From positions 501,722 to 565,721 of the forward strand of contig KB445810.1 of the NCBI GenBank assembly GCA_000320605.2: a stretch of 64,000 bases of DNA, in the 5' to 3' direction. This DNA is from Gelatoporia subvermispora B. Taxonomy: Eukaryota; Basidiomycota; Agaricomycetes; Polyporales; Gelatoporiaceae. Each line of letters opens with the position of its first letter. Position 1 is the stretch's first letter. Positions 9,838 to 21,299 of this stretch are shown here, in pieces. The position numbers and the translations under genes are program-made. The notes below the pieces were generated by a model. That model saw nothing but the letters and a program-made list of their open reading frames with translations. It did not search any database and had not been told where the DNA came from.

Positions 9838-11900
9838 ATGTCGAGCAGAGAGCCTATGTGGTATTGCCATGAAGTCTGTACCATCTCGCGTAGACTGCCG
9901 TGTAATGATCTGACAACCTCGACAGTGTCATGCCGAGATGAGGCCTCTGATGGTATCTCCACCTTCGATCGCTACGTCTGCTCTCATTCACTCGCTTTCA
10001 GGTCCCAGATCCGCATTGCGCATCGTGCAACGGGACATTTGTGGAGAGGGTACGGATGATATATATGTGTGCAATTGGCCACAACTGATACTCGGATGAA
10101 CTTGAAGTTGGAGAATCCATCGGATGACCCTCGCGACCGTCTTCATGCGCCCGACGGATTTGGACGATTCGGAGAGGACCCTTTGGCTAACGAGATTGAA
10201 ACCTTTCTCAGTGAGTACACTCGATACGTTCGAGTGTAGATCTCAGCTGAGCATCTCTATAATAGCCGGTCTGCGAACAATCTTACGCGGCCCAGATCCT
10301 GCTCAACCTCGTACTCCGCGTAACAGATCAGGATCACCAGATGCATTCCGTCCCGCGAGCCCCTCTAGGGGTAGTGACAGGCCAGCCCCGGTGAGCTTTC
10401 ATCCTCTGTAGCGCCACGCTCGTAAGCTCACGACAATGGTAACAGCAGGAACCCGCTCGAGGGCCTACATTACGATTCGATCGTACAGGAGATGAACCTA
10501 TGCGCACGTTCATACTACGCCCCCCTGGGCAAGGTCGAGGAGCTGACCGCGTCCCGCCTTTGTCCGAGTGCGTCGCACGTTATGGCGTCTCTCAGGCTTT
10601 CGTTGATGTGTAATCCGCAGATTCCTAGGTGGCGCACGCGATTCTGGACCCCAGGACCGCAATCCCTTGACTGGACCTCTACTGGCGCATTATTTATTGA
10701 CCATGCTAGCCTCACGTCAGCCCGGAGGCGATGACTTTCCTGGCCTCCTAGGTGGTCTATTTGGTCCTCCGCCAGGTGCCGAGAACGGCAGATGGGGCGA
10801 TTATGCGCTCAACCAAGAAGGCAGGTCGAATATCGCCCCAGTGCAACGTGTTTTATAACCTTGCTTCTTTTGTCAGCCTTGGATCAGATTATTACTCAGA
10901 TCATGGAGCAATCTAACCCCAATGCACCGGTACCAGCAACCGAAGCAATCATGGAAAAACTGCCCAGGAAGACACTCACCGAAGGCTGTGAGTTTTTCAT
11001 AAACTGTTGACGTTGTTATATGCTAATTGTATGCAGCGGAATTCCTTGACCGCGATTGCGCAGTATGCAAGGATCAGTTTAAACTCGACGTGGAAGATCC
11101 CGAAGAGAGAATAGTTGTCACACTGCCGTGTTCTCACCCGTTCCATCAGTCATGTATCATGCCATGGCTCAAAACGAGCGGAACGTGTCCTGTTTGCAGG
11201 CAAGTTGAAAATCCATGCCTTACAGAGCTATTCTTGACGAGTCATATATCCATATAGATATCAACTTATTCCACAGCCAAGCGGCCACGCAGCGGGTGCT
11301 GGCCCGCCCCGTACCTCCGGATCTAACAACCACTATAGTCGTCCCCAGGGTATGCCCGTACCGGTTCGACTCCGGGATACACCTGGCTCGAGCAACTTTC
11401 AGCCCCAAGACCCACCTGGCTCGAGCAACTTTCGGCCCCAAGACCCACCTAGTTCGAGCTCTTCCCAGCTCCCAGACCCACCTAGCTTGAGCTCCACTCG
11501 ACCTCACGACCCACCTAGTTCGAGCTCTTCCCAGCCCCCAGATCCACCTAGCTTGAGCTTCACTCGACCTCAAGACCCACTTAACTTGAGTTCCTCTCGA
11601 TCCCGGGACCCACCTAGCTCGAGCTCTCTGTCTCAAAACACACCTAATCCCTCTCGACCCCCGGGCCAATTGCGTTCACCAGTCTCGTCAAATCCTCCCC
11701 CACCCCCTGATCATTCGCGATCCGGACGAGGTGACTCCCGAAGAGCCAGCGGCTTCGGCGGAGGAAACACCATTCTCAATATGATCGGGCACTTCTTGCA
11801 TGGTGGTGACCGAAACGAACGCAGGGGGAATAATACTTCGAACTCCTCCCGGCCCTCGACCGAAGGTGTCCCCGGCAATTGGCCTGATGAGCTTGACTGA
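9838..11900 (+). CDS. RING-H2 E3 ubiquitin ligase (RNF126/115-like)
   Basis: A ten-exon gene for a 520-residue protein. Exons: 9838-9873, 9926-9952, 10002-10049, 10108-10210, 10266-10390, 10446-10567, 10621-10820, 10877-10987, 11037-11203, 11277-11900. The N-terminus forms a small zinc ribbon over three exons (WYCHECH ... PHCASC), as in RNF126/RNF115-type ligases that bind ubiquitin or client proteins. The RING-H2 finger lies in exon 9: CAVC, LPCSHPFHQSCIMPWL and CPVC give the C3H2C3 ligands. The C-terminal exon is a Ser/Pro-rich tail with about eight 11-residue repeats. Intron 7 (10821-10876) begins GC instead of GT; only this choice keeps the conserved frame. Expected role: cytosolic or nuclear ubiquitination in protein quality control, inferred from the domain pair. 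Confidence 0.92.
11385..11648 (+). repeat. 33-bp coding minisatellite, about 8 copies
   Basis: Tandem 33-nt units within the last RING-gene exon encode 11-residue repeats ending in DPP (for example GSSNFQPQDPP, SSSSSQPPDPP). Adjacent units alternate between SSSSSQ-type and SLSSTR-type, which suggests duplication of a two-unit block. Confidence 0.9.
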
Positions 11901-12260
11901 ATGACTTAGTTGGTTAGAAACATCCTTCGTCTAGGTGTATCATTTTGTGTGATTCTTAGGTATTGTTGTACTCGTATGTGGACAGTTTTTGTGATAGTCG
12001 TTCTGCTGAATCTGATCAATATTCAAATTCATCCAACATTGCTCACGTATAGGAACCCGGCCCCACCGAAATGTCCGGTGGGGATAAGTGGTAGGCACCA
12101 AGTTAGGATCACACGCCGTGCATAATTACACAGGCACTGAAGGCAGTTTGCCTGACAGACGGTGAAAATCAAGAAAATGTATCGTGAATTTGTGAACCCA
12201 AAACCATACAAGATACAACTATATATACCACCTCGTGTTCCCAACAAAGCCCTGGACATT
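11901..12260. other. Convergent 3' region with a hairpin
   Basis: The 3' ends of the RING gene and the protease gene face each other here. A perfect 8-bp hairpin lies at 12061-12083 (CCCCACCG, 7-nt loop, CGGTGGGG). It is not followed by a CTRR end at the usual spacing, so a second Helitron end is not claimed. It may mark 3' end processing or be incidental. Confidence 0.5.
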
Positions 12261-14114
12261 TCAGTTCGGTGTGGCGAACGTGTTCGACGTTTCTGCGAAA
12301 CCGACACGGCTGTTGGTCGTGTCGAAGACGGCGTAGAACCTCTCGAGGAAGGTCATGCCGTTGATGAAGTCGAGGCCCTCGCCTGTCGGCGTGCCAATGT
12401 TGTTGACGACCAAGTACACGCTGTTTGCGTTGCCGCCGATGGCACTGTTGAGGGATCGCTGTACGATACGCGGAAAATGCGAGGATCAGCAATTGTCCAT
12501 GCGTACGACCGAGGGCCGCCGAAGCGGCCGGAAGAGGGGGCGGAACTCACCGGCCAGATCTGGGCATTCGCGGTGAATTCGAAGCTCACCTGCGAAGAAG
12601 TCAGCGCGAGCATGTGGGCGGCGTGGGAGGACGTACGCCGTTGATGTTGAAGAACAGGCTCTGCAGATTGTCGAATTGCGCAGTCGTCAGACGTAGCAGA
12701 CCCGTCGCCTCGTCGTTCACACCACCGGTCGCGCGCTCGTAGCGGCTGAAGGCATCTGCGGAAGCCGGGTAATGGTATCTCAGAAGAAAGAGCGGAACAC
12801 TAGAGCGTGGCTGCGTACCGGAGGCGATGAGAACGAGGGTGGTGCCGGTGTCGACAATACCGGCGGTCTCCGAGAGGATGGAGGTGGACGTGCCGTATGT
12901 AATGGATTCGTCAATACCGAAGAACTCGCTGGCGGGTGATGTCTTCGTGAGGGGCCTATCAAAAGAGTTGAGCTCAGTTCGAGTAGTGCAATAGCCGAGA
13001 CTACTCACGCGAAGTTGATGGAGCCAGTGAACTTGGACGAGTCGGTGCCACCGAATGTCAGCTCGCCGTTGTTGTCAGCAAGAGAGTCTGTCGGCGCAAA
13101 TGAGACAGCGACAAGGTCCTCTGGGATTACACCCTGGGCAAAGAGGTTGTCCGTCACTGGTTAACGGGGTTCATTCCTCGTGGTAAGCCACGGAGAAGAT
13201 TGCAGCGAGTTCACGTTGCTCACCAGTCGCGATGGTAGAGCTTGTGTCCGGGCTCAAGGTACCAACAGTCAGATCCGTAGGGCCAATGCTACACAAACCT
13301 GGTCAGAGGGGAGCTATCCAACAGGAATAGAAGAGCCTACCCAACAATACCGTCGACACCTTCGAAACCTTCAGATCTCGAGGCAACGCCAAAGGACTGA
13401 CCGGTAATGGTAAGACCCGTGCCGAGCGAAACGGTGTCCGTGAACTCGGTGCCTACGAGCGGGTACCGAGTAAAATTAGCATTAGCAGCAAATCGCGGGG
13501 ACACAAAAACATACCAGAGAATGATCCAGAGCCGTAAGTGACCGACTAGTACATTCGGTCAAGGTCACACGCATGTCAGCTTAGAAGTGACGGAAGCCGT
13601 ACCACGCGGTCTCGGGTCTCGACGGTTGTAGATGACTCCCGGAATGCCTTACCAGCTCCTACCCAGGTGTTGGAGCTGCCAGTGTCAACAAGCAGAGTGA
13701 CTGGAATGATTATCAGCACTACATCGCATTTTTGACCATGGGAACCTGACATGTGGACGGAGGGGTGCCGATAGAAACCTAGGAATGATCCAGCATGATG
13801 TCAACAAATTATGTGTGCTATTGCCCATATCAATCAATACCCACAGTTGCAACGTAGTCCACACCCTGATTTTGAGCACCAATGCTCACAGCCGCAGAAT
13901 CGGCGATGTCGCTGATCGGGCGACCCTCGATCTTCGCCTGGGCGCGTGCACGAAGGTTCTGCACGCGGACCAAGTCCTTCTGCAGGAGGGATGTCGTACC
14001 GTTCAGGTTGATGCGCTTCACCAGCGGCAACGTTACGAAGGAGTCACGCTTCACTGGATTTGCCGCAACGGCAAGAGCGAGGAGGAGCGTCGGGAGGAGC
14101 GAAGTGGTCAGCAT
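12261..14114 (-). CDS. Secreted aspartic protease (polyporopepsin-like)
   Basis: An eleven-exon gene for a 414-residue pepsin-family (A1) protease. Exons in coding order: 14114-13845, 13778-13751, 13700-13603, 13545-13515, 13452-13341, 13288-13224, 13156-13009, 12955-12819, 12755-12637, 12589-12551, 12458-12261. The start chosen is the Met that begins a clean signal peptide (LLPTLLLALAVAA) followed by KR and a propeptide. An upstream in-frame Met at 14171 would bury the signal. Both catalytic aspartates are seen: LLVDTGSSNTWVGAG and IVDTGTTLVLIAS. The flap region is VTYGSGSFSG. Two microexons of 28 and 31 nt encode the region around the first active site. Closest in style to secreted polypore pepsins. 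Acts outside the cell in nutrient acquisition. Confidence 0.94.
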
Positions 14115-14170
14115 GGTGGAGAGACGTGCAGGAGTGGGGCACCCAACGTGAGGATTCCATCTACGCTGCA

Positions 14171-14182
14171 TGCCCTTTTATG
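14171..14182 (-). promoter_or_regulatory. Probable TATA box of the protease gene
   Basis: CATAAAAGGGCA on the minus strand, about 60 nt upstream of the start at 14114. Confidence 0.6.
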
Positions 14183-16682
14183 CATTGCAGCGAAATTACA
14201 GAGACCGCATGCTGCGGTGCCCGTGGGTGCCACGAGTGAACGCTGCGTCCCATGGTGATTCGGCACGCCGTTGTCCTGAAGTCTGCTTCCTTGTCCGCGG
14301 AAGCTCGGGACCCCAGATGCTCCCAGTAAGGCTGTTCGGAAAAGCTTGATCAATCTCCCAGGCTTTGTGGCGGGCAGCTCCTGACAGCAGCGTAGGCCTC
14401 CGTACTCTGCGGTGGCAGAAATGCCATATTCAAGATGAAGTATCCACGCTGTAAAGGGCCCTGCTGCCAGCAATGCACAAGATCATCCCCCGTAGCGCGA
14501 CGGCCATGGGGAACACGCTGAGGTGGCGGCCATGAGGCATTGTGACCTTGGAAGACTACGGTCACGCCTTCTGAGGCCCAATATGGAGAACCAAATTCTT
14601 ATGGACACGTTTCCCGATTACGTGGAGACATACAGATTATCAGGGCCATGAATTGCCTTCAAAGTAGAGTGTAAGGTATTGAAGGACCATAAGCCTCTTT
14701 GGGAATATCGCCATGAAAGTCCGACGTGTTCGACCTTCTCACAAGTCGAACCCTGTGATTCAAGATAAGCTCAGGGAGGGGAGATCGGGGTCCCATCAGC
14801 GGGCGTGAGCAGTTCAAGACATACAGACATACCGAAATCCAAAAGGACGGAAACCTCTAAGAGCACGGAAGAACTCTGCCGCATGGAGAATCTTGCGACC
14901 GATTTAGTATTGCAATATGGGCCATACGAAGCCGACAGCTCAGAATGCACGTGTCTCAGTCAGTCCTGGGAGTGCGTGAAGGTGACAGATGAGCGAAGTA
15001 AGGCGTTGGCTGAGTTCATCAGGCTACCGCCGATGTGGCTGCGAGCAAGCAACCAGCTGTTTGTCTGAGAATCTCAACGTCTTGATGATGAGCAGAATTT
15101 CACGGAGAACACGAGTTATGGAGCGGCGGAGGTGGCGGTTTTCACGAAGCTCTTGCGAAAGGCAATGCTATTGATCAGAGAAGCTCGGCTGACTTCACCA
15201 ACTCGGTTGAAATGCCAAATAAGCCGACCACAATAGTACAGGGAGCGTTGAGATAGGCATCAGAGGTATACGCCACCCCATCGCTGACGCATGTTCGACT
15301 ACTGAGCGAGAAGGGAGCTGACAACTGGTCATGGCGGCACATGATGCTTGACCTGCCGCCACGAGTATAACTGGAGGAAGTATGCTGTTTGGGCGCATTG
15401 ATATCCCACACAGGAATAGATACACCAGTATTGGAATGTAGTCACTCACGAAAGCGATGGTAAATCTGAGGAAAGATGATGACGACGATATTGTACCCAT
15501 TTTGCGGATTGCGAGCCTCGGTGACGACTTTCAGAGCCGAGTTGGCTTTTCTCATAGGGTCCATTGTACCATGTGGCAAGAAGCACAGCGTTGCGCTCGA
15601 TTCTCAGCGGGATCATGAGCCCTGACCAGCTACTAGGCTTGTGTTTGGCGATATTTTTGATACAACCACAGCGTCGTGAATCTTGAGAGTGTCGGAGCGT
15701 ACAAGCGCATCCATCAGACCGAAGACCACCAAGTAGAGCATCGACATGCGGCGACGTCTCAACGGCCATCTGTAAAAATGGACGTCTGATTCAGTGTTGA
15801 GCTTGCGAGGCGCCCACTTCGGGGCCTCGAGCGCCCAGTTGACCAGATATGGCTCTAACCTCCTCAGGTCCACAGAGCCCGGACATACTTACAAGATCCG
15901 TATCCTAGGATCTCCCATGTCGCATTATCGGAAGGCCTTAGAATTCCTACTCTGCTGGAAGCTCTCTTGCGTTATGCTCGGACTGCCCGTCATCCGATTC
16001 CCCATTACTGACACGTGTCTGACACCGGCCACCGAGGGACGCTACTCACATGAACGGTCCTTCTTCGCCATTGCAAGCGCACTCGGCTCCTTAGGTGCAG
16101 TAGGCTCCCACACTTGACAGTACCAGATGCTATCAAATCAATTACTTTGCGTCCTTGCCGTCATATTTGGATCTCATACAAAGGATGAGCATATGGACTC
16201 CTTATCATCCCCAAATATGTAGTCGTTCTCCGGCGCCGCTGAATGCCGCCCTGAACTAAATCAAGAACTCACCTTTACAATGAACTCACCCGCGAATGTT
16301 CGACGAGATTCTAGACCCGTACTGATGACAGATTCGCGGCGGTACAAAGGCAGTCTTTGCTTTTGGTCTGTGATCTAGCCTCTGCAACGCCCTCGCGAAA
16401 ATTTCGCGGTAGTCATGAGATGTAAAAGCCAAAAACTGCGGGACTTCCGCTGCACATAACATATGCTATGATCTATACGTCAATGCATACAAAATATCGA
16501 TATTACGCTTCATGCATTCTAACCATATTCAGCCATGACCGTTTCCCGTTAGGGGCGTGAAGACATTGCTAGTTATATGCAAGCAGTCATCACAATTGTA
16601 CGATGCATCGTAGTCTACATGTGCCATTTGCTATCCGTCCACAGTGCACTCATCAATCACGGCACACTGCTGCAGCGACAAG
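14183..16682. other. Gene-poor interval with a doubtful membrane-protein locus
   Basis: No RNA gene or transposon is recognisable. The part at 15195-16071 on the minus strand shows coding-like pieces (separate entry). The rest, including 16100-16682, is AT-richer and has only short chance frames. Confidence 0.4.
15195..16071 (-). CDS. Possible multi-exon hypothetical gene or pseudogene
   Basis: Pieces that look coding: a start at 16071 (MAKKDRS) with a GTGAGT donor; an exon reading VGILRPSDNATWEILGYGS that ends at a consensus GTAAGT donor (about 15889); and a frame with EPYLVNWALEAPKWAPRKL then a membrane-like stretch MSMLYLVVFGLMDAL. I could not join them with GT-AG introns in one consistent frame, so the locus may be degenerate or my start wrong. 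No family is recognised. It could be a lineage-specific membrane protein. Confidence 0.3.
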
Positions 16683-19600
16683 CTAAAAGTTAAACCACCG
16701 CTTCGCTGACTGCTGAGCAGCCAATGTCTTTGCCTTTGGTATGATTGAGTTGTGATGGTGTCAGTGTGGAGAGAGTCTAGACATACCTGAGAAAGCATCC
16801 TTTTACTTCCCTGTTCGAGGGAATCGAAGGATTCTTGTAGATCACCGAGCATTTGCCTACAACCCTATCAGCTCAGTAGTCCATGAACATGTTGCGGGGA
16901 GATTTATTCACCCTCGCTCGGCCAATGCATCCCCTAGTCTGTTGTACATATCGCCCACTCCACTTGACATTGGCGCCGCGGTCGCGTTCGCACCAGAGGG
17001 GCTCTCGCTCATGTTAGCTCTCTCTGTCGGTGGGGGGCGATGTGGGCGCTGTATTGCGACGGGTGGAGGGACGGGCCTGTCCGGGCCGGCCACTGAATAG
17101 CGATGTGAGAACGATTTCGCGCATCTGAATCATAACAACTTGTACTCACGTAAAGCATCGATTTGCTCCCCGGTCATGGCACCTTGTCCCGCGAGATATC
17201 CAAGCCAGGAGCTTATCACTGACGTAGGGATGAGCGAGACGGGCTGCGGGTGTGGAGGAACTGTCCCCCGGCCATGCATGAGGTCTATGACCGGCGTAGC
17301 GTATGCTGACGTGCGACGTGTGCCAAACAGGGTGTAGAGATGTGTGGACCGGGCGAGACCCGAGGGATGGAGCGCATGTGAGACAGCGTCACCCGAGTCG
17401 TCAGGGGTGAATGGACTGAGTAGCTCTTGGCGTGAGCAAACGCATGGAAGATCAGGGATTGGATTACGATGCTCACGGTGCAAAGGACGGTGGGAGCTGG
17501 AGTGTTTGGAGAAGCTCGAGGAACGGTAGAGAGTACACTAGTGCCTCCTGGTGGTCTGTAAACGCAACCAGCACACTACTACCTGTGGAACAGGTTTAGC
17601 CTAAGACCATTGAACGATATCAAGTCCTGCTGACCGTTCTTTTCGATGACTTTCGTCTGAAGGACTGCTCCCGCCTTACTACTCCAGTCCGTCTTGGCTA
17701 TCCGCTCCCCTGTCAGGTTTGCAATACAGCGTGCGCCTTTCGCTCCTGCGGATACCCACACAGTGCGCTTGTGTCCTTCGGCGGTCTCACCCTCCGCAAC
17801 GTCATGCTGTGCGATGCGGAGCGCGGCTGCTAGGCCGTCTCGGGATGCGTGTATGCGCGCGCCTGTTTTGGCGTCCAGCACTGCAGAGCCGCCGGGCACT
17901 GGACGCTGGGCGGCTTCGACAGTGTGTGTCGAAGCGACTGCGTTCCAGGCGCCGTCTTCCGAGCGCGCGATAGTATACAAAGTGGTCGCCCCGGATGCAA
18001 CGGTAGCGATCAATCGGATGCGAGGTGCAGGGTCTGTGTGAAGATGGCGATGAGATTAAAAACAGATGATATAGTAGGGCGTCAGTACCTGTGGAAGTGC
18101 TGCAAACTGTCCATGTCAATAAGGCGAAAGGATCGCGCTCTCCATGCCTGTGTAGGACAGATTTATCCGAATGTACTCGTCGCAGAATGATCTTCGGACC
18201 TCGGAGGTCTAGTATCAAAAGTACCCCTGAAGTATATGCGACCGCGAGGAAACCTATGCAAACACTGATTAGCACTCTGGACATGCCGGGCATGTAGTAT
18301 AATATTCTGACCAATATTTGATATTGCGCACGCGCTCACTTGTCCCATCCGCGGTTTGATACCAATGAATGGTCGGAACCGTAGTCCGCTCCGCACGCGC
18401 ACATGCTGAAGATGAATTAGCTCCTCATCGAATAAGTCCTTCGCATCCGGGATGTATCCGGCGTCGTCACCGGCGCCAAGTTTAAACAGAACGACTGCGC
18501 CATTGCTCAGCACGACGACACATTCGTGGGACTCGGGAGCAAATCGGACAAAGGCGATGGTTGGGTCCTCTTCGGGTTCAGGTTGATCGCCCCTGATCCT
18601 CGAAGTGGCCGATGTGCTGTTGGACGACTGCACCAGACCAAGCAGTGGGTCGATCAGGAGGGGAGTGAGTTCGATAGTGAGAGCTGGAAGGAGAAGCGGG
18701 AAAGGATGTTGCAAGGGCGTCCCAGGGCCTTGACCGACGAGTAATTGTGGGCTAAAATCTTGGAAGCAAACCCTGTAGTCCGGATGGTAGGTGATCAAGA
18801 GTCGATGAGGCTGATACTGTCAGCTCGGAATGTTAGTCCCAGCTTCTTTGTACTTTCGCTCTATAACTCACCCGCATCATTTTCATCTCTCCTCCAGCGT
18901 CCTCCGCCCATGCCATTCCTCCTTCCATTCGTAACATGGTATGGCCAGACCCTCTTCCTTCATCTGATGCCAGGATCTGATAGGCATCCTTCGCCACTCT
19001 CACCAGGGTGCTGCCGAGTACACCAGACAATGTGAAGGGAAGCCCCAGAAGTCGTGGATCTCTTGCCAACGAGAGTGATTGCAGGGTCTCTGCGAGCTCC
19101 TGGCCCAGCGCTGCATGCGGATCTTCCGATTCGATGTCGACCGCCTGCACACTGTGTTCCGATGTAGAATGCTTAAGAAACTCGCCAAAAGACGGTGGCG
19201 GAAATTCGAATGCTTCCAGAGAGCGCGTTTCGCCAAACATGTCCATCCCAGACTCGGAAAGGAGTAGAATCGCCTGGGGGTCATATGCACCGGCAAAATG
19301 AGGATTTGAGTGAGGAACCAGTAGAAAGTCTTGCGGAACGCCAAGCGTCGGATATGTGTAGACATCTCGTGGGAGGAGGCATTCGCGCATCGCAGAGCGC
19401 GTCTGTGGATGGATGAATGACTGTGCGATGGCTTGGGAAGACGTTCGGGGAGATGCTTGTGGTGGGGCAGGGGGGGCGAGTGCGGGTAATAGAAGTGCGG
19501 TCACCCCGGTTGCAACGCCATGTAGAAGACCACCTAGGACGGTCAAGACTGTTACACCACCGCGAGGGTCTGATGTGTTAGGGAACCCGCTCCATGCAAG

Positions 19601-21004
19601 TTTGAAGACGGGTTCGCGAGCGGGCATCCGAGCAAGGTGTGGATTTGCTCGTGCAGCTTCTAGTCTTACTGCATCTACCATATTGACATCTTCATCGTCA
19701 GCGCTGTCCAACGTACGTACGAGGAGGGGCCTGTCTTCATCGTCGAGAGCCCAGAACGCCAGGCTACCGTCAGAGTGACCAGCACAGAGTAAATGTCCCG
19801 ACGGATGGACCGCTAATGCACTGACCGATGGACGACGATGTGTCATGATATCCTAAATCGGCTCTCGACATAAGTCTTTGTTTGTCCTTGATAGAGGGAG
19901 GAATGCTAGTACCGGAGCGTGATATCCTCCTCCGCCAGGTGCACCGGGGGTGTTTACCAACTCAAACGTTCGGGAGGAGCGCTGTTCTTTCTACGCAATC
20001 ATCACAAATTAGCTTTCCTCATTCTTCCATTAACCTCTACAGTGGCCCACCAGATCATACAGAATGACACCACCTGAGACTGATTAGGCGACAGTCTATT
20101 CGCAACAACCTGATTTCATACCTGCATGAGCAACGAACACGAGGTTTAAGGCTCTAGGATGCACTACGACATCTATGATGATAGATCTGTGACATATTCA
20201 ACGTTCTCAGTTGAGCTGGCAGTGTTACAACGGTGACAACGTACGATCCGGGAAGCGAGGGAAGCGGAGACCCGCTGGCCATCATCCTGTCCTCGTGTGC
20301 AGCCCACAAGTTTTGCACTCCATAGGAAGATGTGCGAAGGCACAATAAGTCGTAGGTCTTGATCTCGCCCGTGGATAAGGCGACGAATGCCTGTCGTTAG
20401 TTTCAGGGAGAAGTACGTGATGCAAAGCCTCTGTGACGAACATGTGTGTGTGAAGGAGACACAGTGATACAGCTAAAAAAACAAAAACACGGTCAACGTG
20501 AACCGACTATGTGGGACTATGATCTCACTTGACTGGTCGGGGGAAATTCACAATCTTTTGCAGCTTTGGCTTGCCCGCGGCTGCTAGATCCCAGATATGC
20601 AGCCGATCATGATCATCTATGATACATTAGTTATGAAAGAAGAGAGAAAGATGTGTTATGTCGAACCTACACAGAGAAGCTTGGATGCGGATATGGCAAA
20701 TTGCAGTAGACGGACTTTAGTTCCTGGAGGATCGGTGATAGACAGCCTGCATTCTACGCCTGGTGATCCATATATGTATATGTTCCCTCTCGCCGTCCCT
20801 GATATAGTCTTCATTTATCTAGTGGTGTCCCGCAAATCTGGAGCACACACCAACTGCGAAGAGACCCGACACCGAGTCTACAGCGAGTGCGGTTATGTCG
20901 AAGTGATGATTGAATGATTTGAGAGTCTCGACACGCCAATCAGTTTGATCCGAGAGCTCGAGGGATAGATCAGCATAATCCTTGTCGTTCTTGAAGCTAA
21001 ACAT
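16683..21004 (-). CDS. Sro7/Lgl/tomosyn-family exocytosis regulator
   Basis: A long gene of about 20 short exons encoding a WD40-repeat protein of the lethal giant larvae/Sro7/tomosyn family, which binds the plasma-membrane t-SNARE and Rab/exocyst components to tune vesicle fusion. Exon 1 is 21004-20851. Exon 2 (20798-20667) reads ARGNIYIYGSPGVECRLS and exon 3 (20616-20529) DDHDRLHIWDLAAAGKPKL, both classical family segments. The big exon near 19846-18860 holds the LGL block (VSALAVHPSGHLLCAGHSDGSLAFW). Later parts give VRFAPESHECVVVLSNG and RPFIGIKPRMG. The C-terminus is an R-SNARE-like coil (GDMYNRLGDALAERGQMLGD, then SLEQGSKRMLSQ and AKTLAAQQSAKRWFNF) with the stop at 16683-16685. The R-SNARE tail places it with the tomosyn/Sro7 type. 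The middle exons were recognised but not all junctions were fixed. Confidence 0.88.
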
Positions 21005-21299
21005 GACCGTTATTGATGTCAGATCGTGTGGGAATAGTTGTCACGGAAGTACATGAGCACGTCTTCAAAGTTCAAGGAGCTGCTGCGCCGACTTCGTCCG
21101 CTCCAGCCTTGAGACGCACGACGGGACTCCGGTCCGGTCGCGAAACGAGTCGCGGTTCACGATCACGTGGTCTCGTGTTCTGTTGTTCGAAGCGGGCGCG
21201 ACTCCGGGCGCCTATCTCACCTCACCGTTCGAGCCACCGCCGCGACGACCTCCATCACCTCCGTCGCCGTTCTCGACGGCGCAGACGCTCTGCAACACA
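21005..21299. promoter_or_regulatory. Divergent upstream region, Sro7-like / coiled-coil gene
   Basis: 295 bp between two divergent start codons, so both core promoters must lie here or in the transcribed leaders. It is CG-rich and pyrimidine-rich on the plus strand before 21300; no TATA box is evident. Confidence 0.4.

Noticed and set aside
12061..12083. Possible second Helitron terminal hairpin
   Set aside because: The stem is good but no CTRR end follows at the proper distance and no Helitron coding lies upstream.
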